A stretch of 39,397 bases of DNA, from assembly GCA_007134085.1 (NCBI GenBank), contig SLLL01000254.1:1-39397 (forward strand). Direction: 5' to 3'. The DNA is from Balneolaceae bacterium (lineage in GTDB: Bacteria; Bacteroidota; Rhodothermia; Balneolales; Balneolaceae). Below the pieces are notes generated by a model. That model was not told the origin of the DNA. It did no database searches and saw only the letters and a program-made list of their open reading frames with translations. Position numbers and translations under genes: made by a program. Positions within the stretch are counted from its first letter, which is position 1. Every line of letters begins with the position of its first letter. Below are positions 26,226 to 34,280 of the stretch, one piece after another.

Positions 26226-28124
26226 ATGGGGCAGCAAGATCTATCCATTGCCAGGGATCCGGAATCCCGCAAAAAATTTCTGAAACATCTGCTTCATGAT
26301 GTAGAAGCTATCGAGCTAATGCTCGAAAATGCCCAGTTTGAGAGCGGTATTAGCAGGATAGGGGCTGAGCAGGAATTTTGCCTGGTAGATAAGCATTTCA
26401 GGCCATCGCTCAACTCATTGCAGGTTCTCGAAAAAATTGCTGATCCACATTTTACACCCGAGCTTGCCCGCTATAACCTTGAGATAAATCTCGACCCTCT
26501 AATTTTTACTGAAAACTGTCTCTCCACAATGGAAAACAGTTTAAGGAACCTGCTGAATAAAGCTGAGGCAGCGGCCGCCTCGTTCGATGAAAAGATTATT
26601 CTCACCGGCATACTCCCCAGCATTGATTATCGGGCGGTTCAAATGGAATATATGACCCCAAAACAGCGCTATGAAGCGTTGGCGAACATTATCTCTGAAC
26701 TTCGCGGCGAAGATTTTGAGCTGAATATAATGGGGGTCGATGAGTTAATTTTAAAGCATCACAATATACTTTTCGAAGCCTGCAATACCAGCTTTCAGTG
26801 CCATCTCCAAATTGAACCGGATGAATTCCCCGATATGTTTAACTGGTCTCAGATGCTTTCGGGGCCGGTGCTATCAGTGGCAGCAAACTCTCCACTATTG
26901 TTAGGGAAACAGCTTTGGGCAGAAACCCGCATACCTCTCTTTCAGCAGAGCATAGATACCCGTGGTAAGGGGTATCACCTCAGAGAACGCTCCCAGCGGG
27001 TAACATTTGGCAACAGATGGATTAAAAGTGTAAGTGATGTTTACAAAAACGACATTGCGCGCCACACACTACTGTTTATGACCAACATTGAACAAGATTC
27101 ACTTGAGCAATTGCGGGACGGAGAGATTCCAAAGTTGAGCGCATTACAGCTCCATAACGGCACCATTTATAAATGGAACCGCCCGTGTTATGGTGTATCA
27201 AACGGGGTGCCACACTTGCGTATTGAGAACAGGTATTTGCCATCCGGGCCAACGATTGATGACGAGATCGCTAATCTCGCTTTTTGGGTCGGTTTGATGA
27301 GCAATTTGCCCGAAAATCTCAGAGGGAACTGGGACAGAACACCATTTGAAGAGGCAAAAGAGAATTTTCATAAAGCAGCCATGTGGGGCATTCAAAGCGG
27401 AATGATTTGGGATGGTCGTCTTACATCAGCCAGAAGCCTGATTCTTGATATTCTTCTGCCGATGGCACAGGAGGGGTTGGAGTCAAAGAGTATTATTTCT
27501 AAAGATATAGATAAGTATCTCTCAATCATCGAACAGCGTGCGGCTCGTCATGCAACCGGTTCACGATGGATTGTGAACAGTTATCGTAAACTAAAGAAAG
27601 AGCTTGTGAGGGATGAAGCTGCTATTGCACTTACGGCTATCATGCATCGCCGCAGAACATCAGGTTCACCCGTACACGAATGGCAAATTGCAACTATGGA
27701 TGAAGCCCGAGAGCTGGAACTTCACTACGAAATTGTGAGCAATGTGATGACTACAGACCTCATCACAGCCAATGAAAATGACCTTGCTTACCTCGTGCTC
27801 AAAATAATGGAGTGGAGAAATATACGTCACCTTCCTGTTGAAGATAACCGCGGTTATTTGAAAGGAATCATAACAAAAAACAGATTGGTTCAGTATCTTA
27901 CAGACCCTCAAAAAAAAGACCTCGCTACAGCCGGCGATGTTATGGAAAAAGACCCCATAACAATCGGCCCGGACGAGGATATTAAATTCGCCATGCTGCT
28001 TATGCTTGATAAAGGGATTAGCAGCTTGCCAGTTGTACAACATGGCGAGCTGATTGGTATCATTACAGATAAAGATACGAGGGACGTTTGGAATAAGATG
28101 AACAAAAAAACTGATGCAAATTAA
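26226..28124 (+). CDS. GCS2-family carboxylate-amine ligase fused to a CBS pair (copy 2)
   Basis: This 632-residue paralogue of the preceding gene is collinear with it over its full length (ISRIGAEQEFCLVDK, EINLDPLIF, LHNGTIYKWNRPCYG, PHLRIENRYLPSGPT). Its CBS pair lies at about 506-560 (VMTTDLITANEND) and 569-622 (VMEKDPITIGPDED ... SLPVVQHGELIGIIT). The two copies have diverged well beyond recent duplication, so they probably differ in substrate or form a heteromer. It begins after a GAGGAGCTTATT-like ribosome-binding sequence and overlaps the deacylase gene by 11 bases, so translational coupling is likely. The catalytic GAEQE strand is intact in both, so neither looks like an inactive partner. 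Confidence 0.85.
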   Translation: MGQQDLSIARDPESRKKFLKHLLHDVEAIELMLENAQFESGISRIGAEQEFCLVDKHFRPSLNSLQVLEKIADPHFTPELARYNLEINLDPLIFTENCLSTMENSLRNLLNKAEAAAASFDEKIILTGILPSIDYRAVQMEYMTPKQRYEALANIISELRGEDFELNIMGVDELILKHHNILFEACNTSFQCHLQIEPDEFPDMFNWSQMLSGPVLSVAANSPLLLGKQLWAETRIPLFQQSIDTRGKGYHLRERSQRVTFGNRWIKSVSDVYKNDIARHTLLFMTNIEQDSLEQLRDGEIPKLSALQLHNGTIYKWNRPCYGVSNGVPHLRIENRYLPSGPTIDDEIANLAFWVGLMSNLPENLRGNWDRTPFEEAKENFHKAAMWGIQSGMIWDGRLTSARSLILDILLPMAQEGLESKSIISKDIDKYLSIIEQRAARHATGSRWIVNSYRKLKKELVRDEAAIALTAIMHRRRTSGSPVHEWQIATMDEARELELHYEIVSNVMTTDLITANENDLAYLVLKIMEWRNIRHLPVEDNRGYLKGIITKNRLVQYLTDPQKKDLATAGDVMEKDPITIGPDEDIKFAMLLMLDKGISSLPVVQHGELIGIITDKDTRDVWNKMNKKTDAN

Positions 28125-29271
28125 GGAAGTTCAACCCGGAGTTTTAGAAGATAATGAACGAGTACTTTGGCACTACTCTGCCGGACAGCCTGGCTCGGTG
28201 CTGGTTCTTTTGGTTGGCATGCACGGAAATGAACCGGCAGGCGTAAAGGCTGTAAAAAAAATCTCTGAAAATCAGGAGTTTTTTCAAGATCGTTTCTATG
28301 GGGATGTGTACGCTATAGCAGGAAATCTTAAAGCTCTTGAAAAGGGTGTGCGGTTTATTGATACCGACCTGAACAGGCTTTGGGAGCTGTTCAATACCAG
28401 AAAAGACTACTCGAAAAAAAACGGGGCGATGAAACCGGTTGAATACCTTGAAAGCCTCGATATAAAGCGTGTAATTGAGGCAATTATCAGCCGGCATTCT
28501 GAAAGCCTTGAGGATATTATTTTTGCAGACCTGCATACAACTTCATCCCAGAGTTGCGCCTTTATTTTGCTGAATGATACCCTGGCGAATCGGGAGCTTG
28601 CAGGAAATTTCCCCGTACCGCAGATCTTAGGGATTGAAGAAAACATTCAGGGAACTCTTCTCAGCTTTATCAACAACCTTGGTTTCAGGGCACTGGGTTT
28701 TGAGGCGGGTGCACACGATGATGAGATCTCAATTATCCGCAGTGAAGCCTTTCTATACCTCTTGCTTCACTACGCAGGCAATACTTCACTGACTAATGCT
28801 GAGGAGCGGAAATACAGAGATATTATCGAGGTTTATGAAAACGTGCCAAATACCTATTACGAGGTTATTTACCATAAACTTGTAGATGACCCTGCTGCTT
28901 TTCAAATGATTAAAGGCTTTGAAAATTTCCTGCCTGTCGAAAAAGGTACATCACTGGCTTACGAACATGGCAGTTTAATTCGTGCACCAAAAAGCGGGCG
29001 TATTTTTATGCCGCTTTATCAGAAAAAAGGGCACGATGGTTTTCTAATTGTTCGTGAGGTTTCACCATTCTGGCTTGAGGTGTCGGGATATCTGCGCAGA
29101 AGTTCAATTCACAGATTATTGAGATTTTTGCCGGGTGTTACCCAAACGGGACCCCGAAGTTTTGAGGTAGATCTGAACGTTGCCAGATTTTTAGTGAAAG
29201 ATATTTTTCACCTGCTTGGTTACAGGGTTACCGAAAAAAACGAATTTACCCTTATTTGTTACAGGCGATAA
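28114..29271 (+). CDS. Aspartoacylase/succinylglutamate desuccinylase-type zinc deacylase
   Basis: This 385-residue protein of the M14-like AstE/AspA family removes an acyl or aminoacyl group from an amino-acid derivative. Zinc ligands are H37 and E40 (GMHGNEPAG) and H141 (ADLHTTSS). Substrate-binding residues are in DTDLNR (N87, R88). The catalytic glutamate is E197 (GFEAGAHDDE). A family-typical beta-barrel domain follows (about 255-385). The ATG at 28114 overlaps the end of the second GCS2-CBS gene by 11 bases, which shows tight operon structure. The context of two amide-bond-forming ligases and one amide-bond-cleaving enzyme suggests one small-molecule pathway. The C-terminal part (about 300-385) has no known motif that I recognise. 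Confidence 0.82.
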   Translation: MQIKEVQPGVLEDNERVLWHYSAGQPGSVLVLLVGMHGNEPAGVKAVKKISENQEFFQDRFYGDVYAIAGNLKALEKGVRFIDTDLNRLWELFNTRKDYSKKNGAMKPVEYLESLDIKRVIEAIISRHSESLEDIIFADLHTTSSQSCAFILLNDTLANRELAGNFPVPQILGIEENIQGTLLSFINNLGFRALGFEAGAHDDEISIIRSEAFLYLLLHYAGNTSLTNAEERKYRDIIEVYENVPNTYYEVIYHKLVDDPAAFQMIKGFENFLPVEKGTSLAYEHGSLIRAPKSGRIFMPLYQKKGHDGFLIVREVSPFWLEVSGYLRRSSIHRLLRFLPGVTQTGPRSFEVDLNVARFLVKDIFHLLGYRVTEKNEFTLICYRR

Positions 29272-29316
29272 CCCCTATATTTGGCTGAACAATAAGTTGA
29301 TAGAATCAGCACTACT

Positions 29317-30024
29317 ATGATAGATTACCGATTTGTTGACGGAACAAGGCTTACTTCAGTTATAGAAGCCCTGATCTTTGCCAGCCCGGAGCCCATTTCG
29401 TGGGAAAAGCTCTCTGCCATTGTGAAAGAGAGCGAAGAGGAACTGGAGCTCGATCAGCAAACTGTTCGGCAGATCGTAAATCAGCTGAATGACCGCTTTG
29501 AAGAAAACGACCTATCATTCAGAATTGAAGAGACAGGCGGAGGTTATACCTACGTAACCCAGCCAAGATTTCATCCATGGTTAAGCATCTTTCAGCATGA
29601 AAATGCTTATCGAAAATTATCGCAATCCGCAATCGAAACACTCGCCATTGTTGCTTACCGCCAGCCAATTACTAAACCCGAGGTAGATAGCATCCGAGGG
29701 GTTGATTCCGGTTACATTTTACGGCAGCTTCTGGAAAAAATGCTGGTGAAAGTATCTGGCAGGGCAGATTCTCCGGGTAAACCCCTTTTATACAAAACCA
29801 CAGCCTATTTTCTAAAACACTTTGGAATAAATTCGGTTGGTGAACTTCCCAAGCCGCGCGAAATCGACGAGATTCTAAAAGATGATGATATGGCGGAGCA
29901 TCGCCGTTTACTTATGGAACGGCAGATGGAACTTGAGGATCAGCAGGCACAGGAACTCTTTGAGGATTTTTCGGGGCAACATTCATCGGATGGTGATGCG
30001 GAGGAAAAAAAATCAGCCGAATAG
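29317..30024 (+). CDS. scpB: Segregation and condensation protein B
   Basis: This 235-residue protein is the kleisin partner ScpB of the SMC-ScpAB chromosome-condensing complex. The N-terminal half has winged-helix repeats starting VIEALIFASPEPISWEKLS. The typical second-domain motif is LSQSAIETLAIVAYRQPITKPEVDSIRGVDSG, followed by PGKPLLYKTTAYFLKHFGINS, both characteristic of ScpB. The C-terminal tail (about 185-235) is acidic and probably disordered. The scpA gene is not adjacent in the window. It is 45 bases downstream of the deacylase gene and may be read from the same transcript. Confidence 0.95.
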   Translation: MIDYRFVDGTRLTSVIEALIFASPEPISWEKLSAIVKESEEELELDQQTVRQIVNQLNDRFEENDLSFRIEETGGGYTYVTQPRFHPWLSIFQHENAYRKLSQSAIETLAIVAYRQPITKPEVDSIRGVDSGYILRQLLEKMLVKVSGRADSPGKPLLYKTTAYFLKHFGINSVGELPKPREIDEILKDDDMAEHRRLLMERQMELEDQQAQELFEDFSGQHSSDGDAEEKKSAE

Positions 30025-30127
30025 TTTTCCGGTTTTAGAATACATTTTTTTATGGCTGCTGAATTAATGAGAAAATTTCAGTATGATTCCCTTTCTACCA
30101 TGAAAATCTAAAAATTGTAAAATCACT

Positions 30128-30514
30128 ATGATGAAATTAAGTTCACTTCTACTCGGTACACTTCTCGTTTTCGCTTTTTCAAATCACGCTCACGCTGGAA
30201 CCGATGATGCAACTTTGATCGGTTCCTGGGAGTTCAACGTTACCGGCGCACCCTGGGAATATAGCCGGGGAGTTATTATTGTGGAGCCGGGAGAAGATGG
30301 AGAGCTATCCGGAAAGGTTGAGTTCAGCACGGGAAGGGTTGTGCAGTTAGCATCGATCGCCATCGAAGAAGACACAGTAATTTTTGAAGTTAATGTAGAT
30401 GGTTATGATGTAAAATCTGACCTTAAGCTCACCGGAGACGACTTACAGGGAGTTGTTCAGACCATTGAAGGCAATATGAACTTCTCTGCCACAAGAGCCG
30501 GATCTGAGAGATGA
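30128..30514 (+). CDS. Small exported beta-rich protein of unknown function
   Basis: This 128-residue protein has a signal peptide (MMKLSSLLLGTLLVFAFSNHAHA, cleavage likely after AHA). The mature part is about 105 residues of alternating beta strands (LIGSWEFNVT ... GVIIVEPGEDG ... GKVEFSTG ... NMNFSATRA). The GSWEF and final NFSATR segments are reminiscent of small lipocalin-like or extracytoplasmic barrel folds. The start could be the first or second ATG (30128 or 30131). I find no catalytic motif. It precedes the metal-handling cassette but is separated from it by the palindromic operator region, so it is probably an independent gene. Confidence 0.65.
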   Translation: MMKLSSLLLGTLLVFAFSNHAHAGTDDATLIGSWEFNVTGAPWEYSRGVIIVEPGEDGELSGKVEFSTGRVVQLASIAIEEDTVIFEVNVDGYDVKSDLKLTGDDLQGVVQTIEGNMNFSATRAGSER

Positions 30515-30542
30515 CGAAGGCTAAAGTATTTTATTTAAGGGT

Positions 30543-30555
30543 TGAGTTTAACTCA
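30543..30555. promoter_or_regulatory. Palindrome 1 upstream of the MerC gene (possible operator)
   Basis: TGAGTT and AACTCA flank a single T, giving a 13-base dyad. Its centre is about 21.5 bases (two helical turns) from the centre of palindrome 2, as expected for two sites on the same DNA face. Confidence 0.5.
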
Positions 30556-30559
30556 GGTT

Positions 30560-30581
30560 AGTGTGTATATTTATACACACT
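30560..30581. promoter_or_regulatory. Palindrome 2 upstream of the MerC gene (strong operator candidate)
   Basis: AGTGTGTATA and TATACACACT are perfect 10-base arms around TT. The palindrome lies 18 bases before the likely start of the MerC-type gene and has the size of metalloregulator or ribbon-helix-helix sites. The second gene of the cassette is itself a ribbon-helix-helix regulator, so autoregulation is plausible. A Fur/Zur-type protein is the alternative. Confidence 0.7.
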
Positions 30582-30599
30582 TTAATCAACACCTTAATT

Positions 30600-31037
30600 T
30601 TGCCTGAAAAAAGTTATACAGCGTCGCTACTTTGGGATAAGTTCGGCCTTAGTGTGTCCGGGATTTGCGCGATACACTGCCTATTCTTTCCTGTTTTTGT
30701 CTCAATTTTACCAATATGGGGTGCAGCCAACATTATTCATGAATGGGCTCACCCTATTTTTATCTTGCTACTCATGCCGGCTGTTTATTTTGCAGCCAAA
30801 CGAAGCCACTACGATAAAACGATTACAACTATCCTTTACGCAGGGTTGCTTCTGGTAATTTCCGGCTGGTTGTTTGGCCATTTTTGGCTCGGCTTTATTT
30901 TTGAAACATCCGTAACACTTCTTGGTAGTGGTATGCTCATAGCCGGGCATTGGTTTAATTACCGCCACCACAGAAGCTGTAGTAATAAGAATCATAATCA
31001 CCATCCTATTGCTAAGGAAATAAAGAAAGCATCATGA
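30600..31037 (+). CDS. MerC-domain integral membrane protein with His-rich tail
   Basis: The 145-residue protein starts at TTG 30600. The frame is open to a GTG at 30561, but that lies inside the operator palindrome and would add a hydrophobic stretch unusual for the family. The pattern LWDKFGLSVSGICAIHCLFFPVFVSILP is the MerC signature, with the C-x-x-x-C-type pair (C in GICAIHC) in the first membrane helix. Three or four membrane helices follow. The C-terminus (HHRSCSNKNHNHH) is rich in His and Cys, a likely metal-binding tail. MerC family members carry mercury or other thiophilic metal ions across the inner membrane, but MerC-domain proteins outside mer operons are of uncertain specificity. 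The gene overlaps the next by four bases (ATGA). Confidence 0.82.
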   Translation: MPEKSYTASLLWDKFGLSVSGICAIHCLFFPVFVSILPIWGAANIIHEWAHPIFILLLMPAVYFAAKRSHYDKTITTILYAGLLLVISGWLFGHFWLGFIFETSVTLLGSGMLIAGHWFNYRHHRSCSNKNHNHHPIAKEIKKAS

Positions 31038-31360
31038 AACGCCTAAATTTTACACTTGATGATTCCACTGTAGAACTTTTAAACAAACTTTCTGAAAAGT
31101 ATTACAAGGGGAATAAATCGCAAACGGTAAGGGCCGCACTTGAGAGCCTTGCAGCACGGGAAGGCCATGATGGCTGGGTAATTTCGGGTTATACCCCTTT
31201 AAAAATTGATCATGATGTAAATTGCCATACATGTGGATCGGAGCAAAGTGAAGGGAATGTGTTATTTAAACCGGTGTTTGAAAAAGGGAACAGCCCAAAT
31301 GCAATAGAGCATATACCTACTGAAGAGTGGATGGAATGCCAACACTGTATTGAAAAATAG
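31034..31360 (+). CDS. Ribbon-helix-helix regulator with CxxC...CxxC metal site
   Basis: The 108-residue protein has an N-terminal ribbon-helix-helix DNA-binding domain (about 1-44: KRLNFTLDDSTVELLNKLSEKYY, then KSQTVRAALESLAARE). The C-terminal domain has H60, C64, C67 (DVNCHTCG) and C102, C105 (MECQHC), a four-cysteine zinc-ribbon-like site. This combination suggests a metal-dependent repressor of its own cassette, with a possible role similar to NikR but a different sensor domain. It overlaps the MerC gene by ATGA and lies 8 bases before the ATPase gene. The linker has WVISGYTPLKID. I know no named family with this exact architecture. It might instead be a zinc-dependent co-factor rather than a sensor. 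Confidence 0.75.
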   Translation: MKRLNFTLDDSTVELLNKLSEKYYKGNKSQTVRAALESLAAREGHDGWVISGYTPLKIDHDVNCHTCGSEQSEGNVLFKPVFEKGNSPNAIEHIPTEEWMECQHCIEK

Positions 31361-31368
31361 CAGCTTCC

Positions 31369-32019
31369 ATGATTTCTTTAAAAAGTGTTCGCCACCGTTA
31401 TAATTCTGTTAATACTGTAGAACTGCCGGATATTGACCTTCAGAGTGGTACTGATTTACTTGTATTGGGGCTCTCAGGTAGTGGAAAATCTACGTTGCTG
31501 CATATTCTTGCGGGACTCCTGAAACCAACTGAGGGCAGTTATACACTTCAGGGAACCAATCTCTATGCATTGAATGAATCCGAAAGGGATCAGTACAGAG
31601 GAAAAAATATTGGGGTGATTTTCCAGCAGATGCATCTCATCAGCACACTCACTGTTTTTGATAATCTAAAGCTGGCGCAGTATCTGGCCGGACTGAAACC
31701 CAACAGTGAAAGGATTGAACAACTTTGTACAGATCTGGATATTGCAGATAAATTGAAAAGCTTTCCCGATGAGCTAAGCCAGGGGCAGAAGCAGCGGGTA
31801 TCCATAGCCCGGGCTGTTGTGAACAAACCGGTACTTTTACTTGCGGATGAACCTACATCAAGCCTTGATGACCTCAGAAGTAACGATGTAGTTCTCTTGC
31901 TTAAAGATCAGGCAGAAAAAAACGACGCTACTCTAATTATTTCAACGCACGATCACCGTGTAAAAAGTCATTTCAACAATGTTGTTGATATTGACAAGAT
32001 TCAAAAAGAGGTGGTTTAA
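31369..32019 (+). CDS. ABC transporter ATP-binding protein (LolD/MacB-type)
   Basis: This 216-residue nucleotide-binding subunit has Walker A GLSGSGKST (residues 34-42), a Q-loop in GVIFQQMHLI, an LSQGQKQRVSIARA signature and Walker B with catalytic glutamate in LLLADEPTSSLD. The H-loop is in STHDHR. The sequence type is the MacB/LolD/FtsE family, which partners FtsX-like permeases. The permease gene starts one base after its stop codon, so they are a pair. It energises transport, or rather mechanical work across the periplasm, by ATP hydrolysis. It is not a NosF-type exporter ATPase like the one at 35481. Confidence 0.93.
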   Translation: MISLKSVRHRYNSVNTVELPDIDLQSGTDLLVLGLSGSGKSTLLHILAGLLKPTEGSYTLQGTNLYALNESERDQYRGKNIGVIFQQMHLISTLTVFDNLKLAQYLAGLKPNSERIEQLCTDLDIADKLKSFPDELSQGQKQRVSIARAVVNKPVLLLADEPTSSLDDLRSNDVVLLLKDQAEKNDATLIISTHDHRVKSHFNNVVDIDKIQKEVV

Positions 32020-32020
32020 G

Positions 32021-33382
32021 ATGAATCTGATGAAATTGAGCCTCTCGTATCTCAGGCGTCGTTTACTCAACACGCTGCTGAATGTGTTACTCCTATCGTT
32101 GGGTATTGCCACCGTTGTACTTCTTCTGCTGTTTACCTATCAGCTTGAAGATAATCTATACAAAAATGCAGAAGGAATAGATGTTGTTGTAGGCGCTAAA
32201 GGAAGCCCCATCCAGCTTATTCTGTCAAGTATTTATCATATTGATTCCCCCACAGGTAACATAAACCTTGGTGAAGCAAAGCAGCTAATGAGACACCCAA
32301 TGGTTGCAGAATCGGTACCACTTGCACTGGGCGACAATTACCAGGGTTACAGAATTGTTGGCACAACCACACAGTATCTTGAAAAGTATGCAGCTGAATT
32401 GTATGAAGGAGTTTTATGGGATCATGAATTTGAAATTGTACTCGGTGCCGATGTAGCCGATAACGAAAATCTGAAAATTGGTGATACAATCTACAGTTCG
32501 CATGGGTTTACTGCATCGGGCCATACGCATGACGACCATGCACTCATCGTAACGGGTATACTTCAGGCCACAGGTACTGTAATTGACGGCCTTATACTAT
32601 CCGGCGTGGAAACCATGTGGGGCATACATGAACACCATGAACACGATGACGAACATGATCATGAACATGGCCACCACCACGACCAAGACGATGATCATCA
32701 TCACAACAACGGCCACAATCACGATGATGAGCATCACAATCATGGACATGCCGATGATCACAAGCATGGGGACAATCATCATCATGTACATGTCAGGGAT
32801 ATCACGGATACAAGTTTTTTGAGCGACCGATATAACGATGAGCAAATTACATCAATGCTGATTCGTTACAGCAACCCACTGGCTGCGGCTCAATTTCCCC
32901 GTTTTGTTAATGAAAATACTTCAATGCAGGCGGCAGCACCCGCTTTCGAGATTACACGGCTGCTGAATCTGCTAGGTGTTGGAATCGACACAATACGCCT
33001 CTTCGCATTTGTTTTGATTTTTGCATCGGTACTCGGAATCTTCATAGCCCTGTTAAATTCAATGAAAGAACGAAAGTACGACCTCGCCATTATGAGAACT
33101 CTTGGTGGTTCCCGTTTTTCACTTTTTTCACTTGTAATTATTGAAGGATTACTAATATCACTTGCCGGCGGAATACTTGGGATTTTGTTAGGCCATGCCG
33201 CAATTGAAGTTGCTGGCAGATTCTTCTCGGAGGCTCAACAATTTGAAGTTACCGGCTTCGTTTTTATCACCGAAGAGTGGGCTGTTTTGGTTCTCGCATT
33301 AATAGTTGGGATAATAGCTTCAATAATACCTGCTTTTATGGCATATAAAACCGATATTGCGCAAACATTAGCAAAAACATAA
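32021..33382 (+). CDS. FtsX/MacB-type ABC permease with histidine-rich periplasmic loop
   Basis: The 453-residue protein starts at ATG 32021 (the frame opens earlier, but the preceding 14 residues are not family-like). TM1 is at about residues 20-42. A periplasmic domain follows (about 45-320), with VVVGAKGSPIQLILSSIYHID and the loop VPLALGDNYQGYRIVGTT, as in LolC/MacB-like permeases. At about 203-258 it is interrupted by a stretch of about 25 His among Asp, Glu, Gly and Asn (such as HEHHEHDDEHDHEHG). Three further membrane helices close the protein, with ERKYDLAIMRTLGGS as the FtsX-type coupling motif. The His-rich loop faces the periplasm, where it can bind zinc, nickel or cobalt ions. It may sense metal or hand it over. 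Confidence 0.9.
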   Translation: MNLMKLSLSYLRRRLLNTLLNVLLLSLGIATVVLLLLFTYQLEDNLYKNAEGIDVVVGAKGSPIQLILSSIYHIDSPTGNINLGEAKQLMRHPMVAESVPLALGDNYQGYRIVGTTTQYLEKYAAELYEGVLWDHEFEIVLGADVADNENLKIGDTIYSSHGFTASGHTHDDHALIVTGILQATGTVIDGLILSGVETMWGIHEHHEHDDEHDHEHGHHHDQDDDHHHNNGHNHDDEHHNHGHADDHKHGDNHHHVHVRDITDTSFLSDRYNDEQITSMLIRYSNPLAAAQFPRFVNENTSMQAAAPAFEITRLLNLLGVGIDTIRLFAFVLIFASVLGIFIALLNSMKERKYDLAIMRTLGGSRFSLFSLVIIEGLLISLAGGILGILLGHAAIEVAGRFFSEAQQFEVTGFVFITEEWAVLVLALIVGIIASIIPAFMAYKTDIAQTLAKT

Positions 33383-33387
33383 ACAAC

Positions 33388-33834
33388 ATGAAACATTCAA
33401 AATCTATTCTTACGCTCCTAATTTTACTCTTTTCTACCCAAATGCTGGCGGCATGGAATCTGAATGAATCAGAAACAGAGGCTGTAAACTGGGAGGCACT
33501 TTCAACTGTTGAGTGGATGTTTGAAGACGGCTTTTATCATGCTGTTTTTAGTGAAGAGCAAGAAGCACTTGATGGAAAAACCATGATTGTGCAAGGATTT
33601 ATGTTTCCTCTTGAATATTCGAGAAGGCATCAAACATTCATTGTAAGCAGTGCTCCAATGGGAATGTGTTTCTTTTGCGGCCCCGGAGAAGCTGAGGGGA
33701 TGGTTTATGTTCAGACAAACGACCCTATAGATTACTCTCAAAGGCCCATTAAACTAAAAGGCACATTTGGGCTTGTGAGAGATCCTTCCATGGGAGTGAT
33801 TTATGAACTCAAGGATGCAGAACTGATTCGTTGA
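33388..33834 (+). CDS. DUF3299-like exported protein
   Basis: The 148-residue protein has a signal peptide (MKHSKSILTLLILLFSTQMLAAW). The mature domain (about 30-148) contains DGKTMIVQGFMFPLE, a pattern of the DUF3299 family ('L-G--V-I-GFMVPLE'), then FIVSSAPMGMCFFCGPGEAEG and VYVQTNDPIDYSQRPIKLKGTF. The family's usual proline-rich 'CIHVPPPPPN' segment is here replaced by MCFFCGPGEAEG, with two cysteines that could bind metal. DUF3299 proteins often lie beside FtsX-type ABC genes in zinc-linked clusters in Gammaproteobacteria (recalled, not checked). It starts 5 bases after the permease stop codon. Confidence 0.75.
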   Translation: MKHSKSILTLLILLFSTQMLAAWNLNESETEAVNWEALSTVEWMFEDGFYHAVFSEEQEALDGKTMIVQGFMFPLEYSRRHQTFIVSSAPMGMCFFCGPGEAEGMVYVQTNDPIDYSQRPIKLKGTFGLVRDPSMGVIYELKDAELIR

Positions 33835-33842
33835 GATAAACT

Positions 33843-34187
33843 ATGCTGAACAGGGTACAGATACATCGCAGTAAATTGACGGTCTTCTATTTTCTGATGG
33901 CAGGCTTGTTTGCGATGATGGTACACCCTGTAACTCATGTTTTTGAAACACACAGCCTTGAGCATCACCATGAACAGAATGAACTTCCTTCACCTGATCA
34001 ACAAGGTGATGATTGTATTGAGTGCGTATTAACTGCCGGTTCTGCACTTGAAGAGAAAACATCAAATTCCGGCTACCTGCCAACAAGTTTTTCTAAACTA
34101 TTTTCTTCAGAAACCTCATCTGTAAACCGGCAGATCATTGCCGGTTTTTCACTAAGGGGCCCTCCTTCTGCTATATACATGGCCTAA
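33843..34187 (+). CDS. Small single-pass protein, DUF2946-like
   Basis: This 114-residue protein has a hydrophobic N-terminal helix (VFYFLMAGLFAMMVHPVTHVFE). A His-rich stretch follows (ETHSLEHHHEQNELP), then CIECVLTAGSA with a CxxC pair, and the end is SLRGPPSAIYMA. The CxxC after a His-rich segment and the RGPP terminus match the general DUF2946 pattern, in which the family is often found in metal-related operons. It may be an exported or membrane-anchored metal-binding protein. It begins 8 bases after the DUF3299-like gene and probably shares its transcript. It is too short for more detailed assignment. Confidence 0.65.
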   Translation: MLNRVQIHRSKLTVFYFLMAGLFAMMVHPVTHVFETHSLEHHHEQNELPSPDQQGDDCIECVLTAGSALEEKTSNSGYLPTSFSKLFSSETSSVNRQIIAGFSLRGPPSAIYMA

Positions 34188-34280
34188 ATCTCTCAAAACC
34201 AACCTGGTTATCTAAGCCGGAGTTGGAAACATGTATAACTGAGCCGGTTTACTACACCGGTATTTATCCTGAAGAAAACT

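Noticed and set aside
30561-30599. GTG start at 30561 for the MerC gene
   Set aside because: It lies within the operator palindrome and adds residues that do not fit the family; TTG at 30600 fits better.
32583-32845. Open frames on both strands opposite and beside the His-rich loop, with Met/Thr/Ile-rich products
   Set aside because: They are shadows of CAT/CAC/GAT repeats of the real permease frame and have extreme composition.
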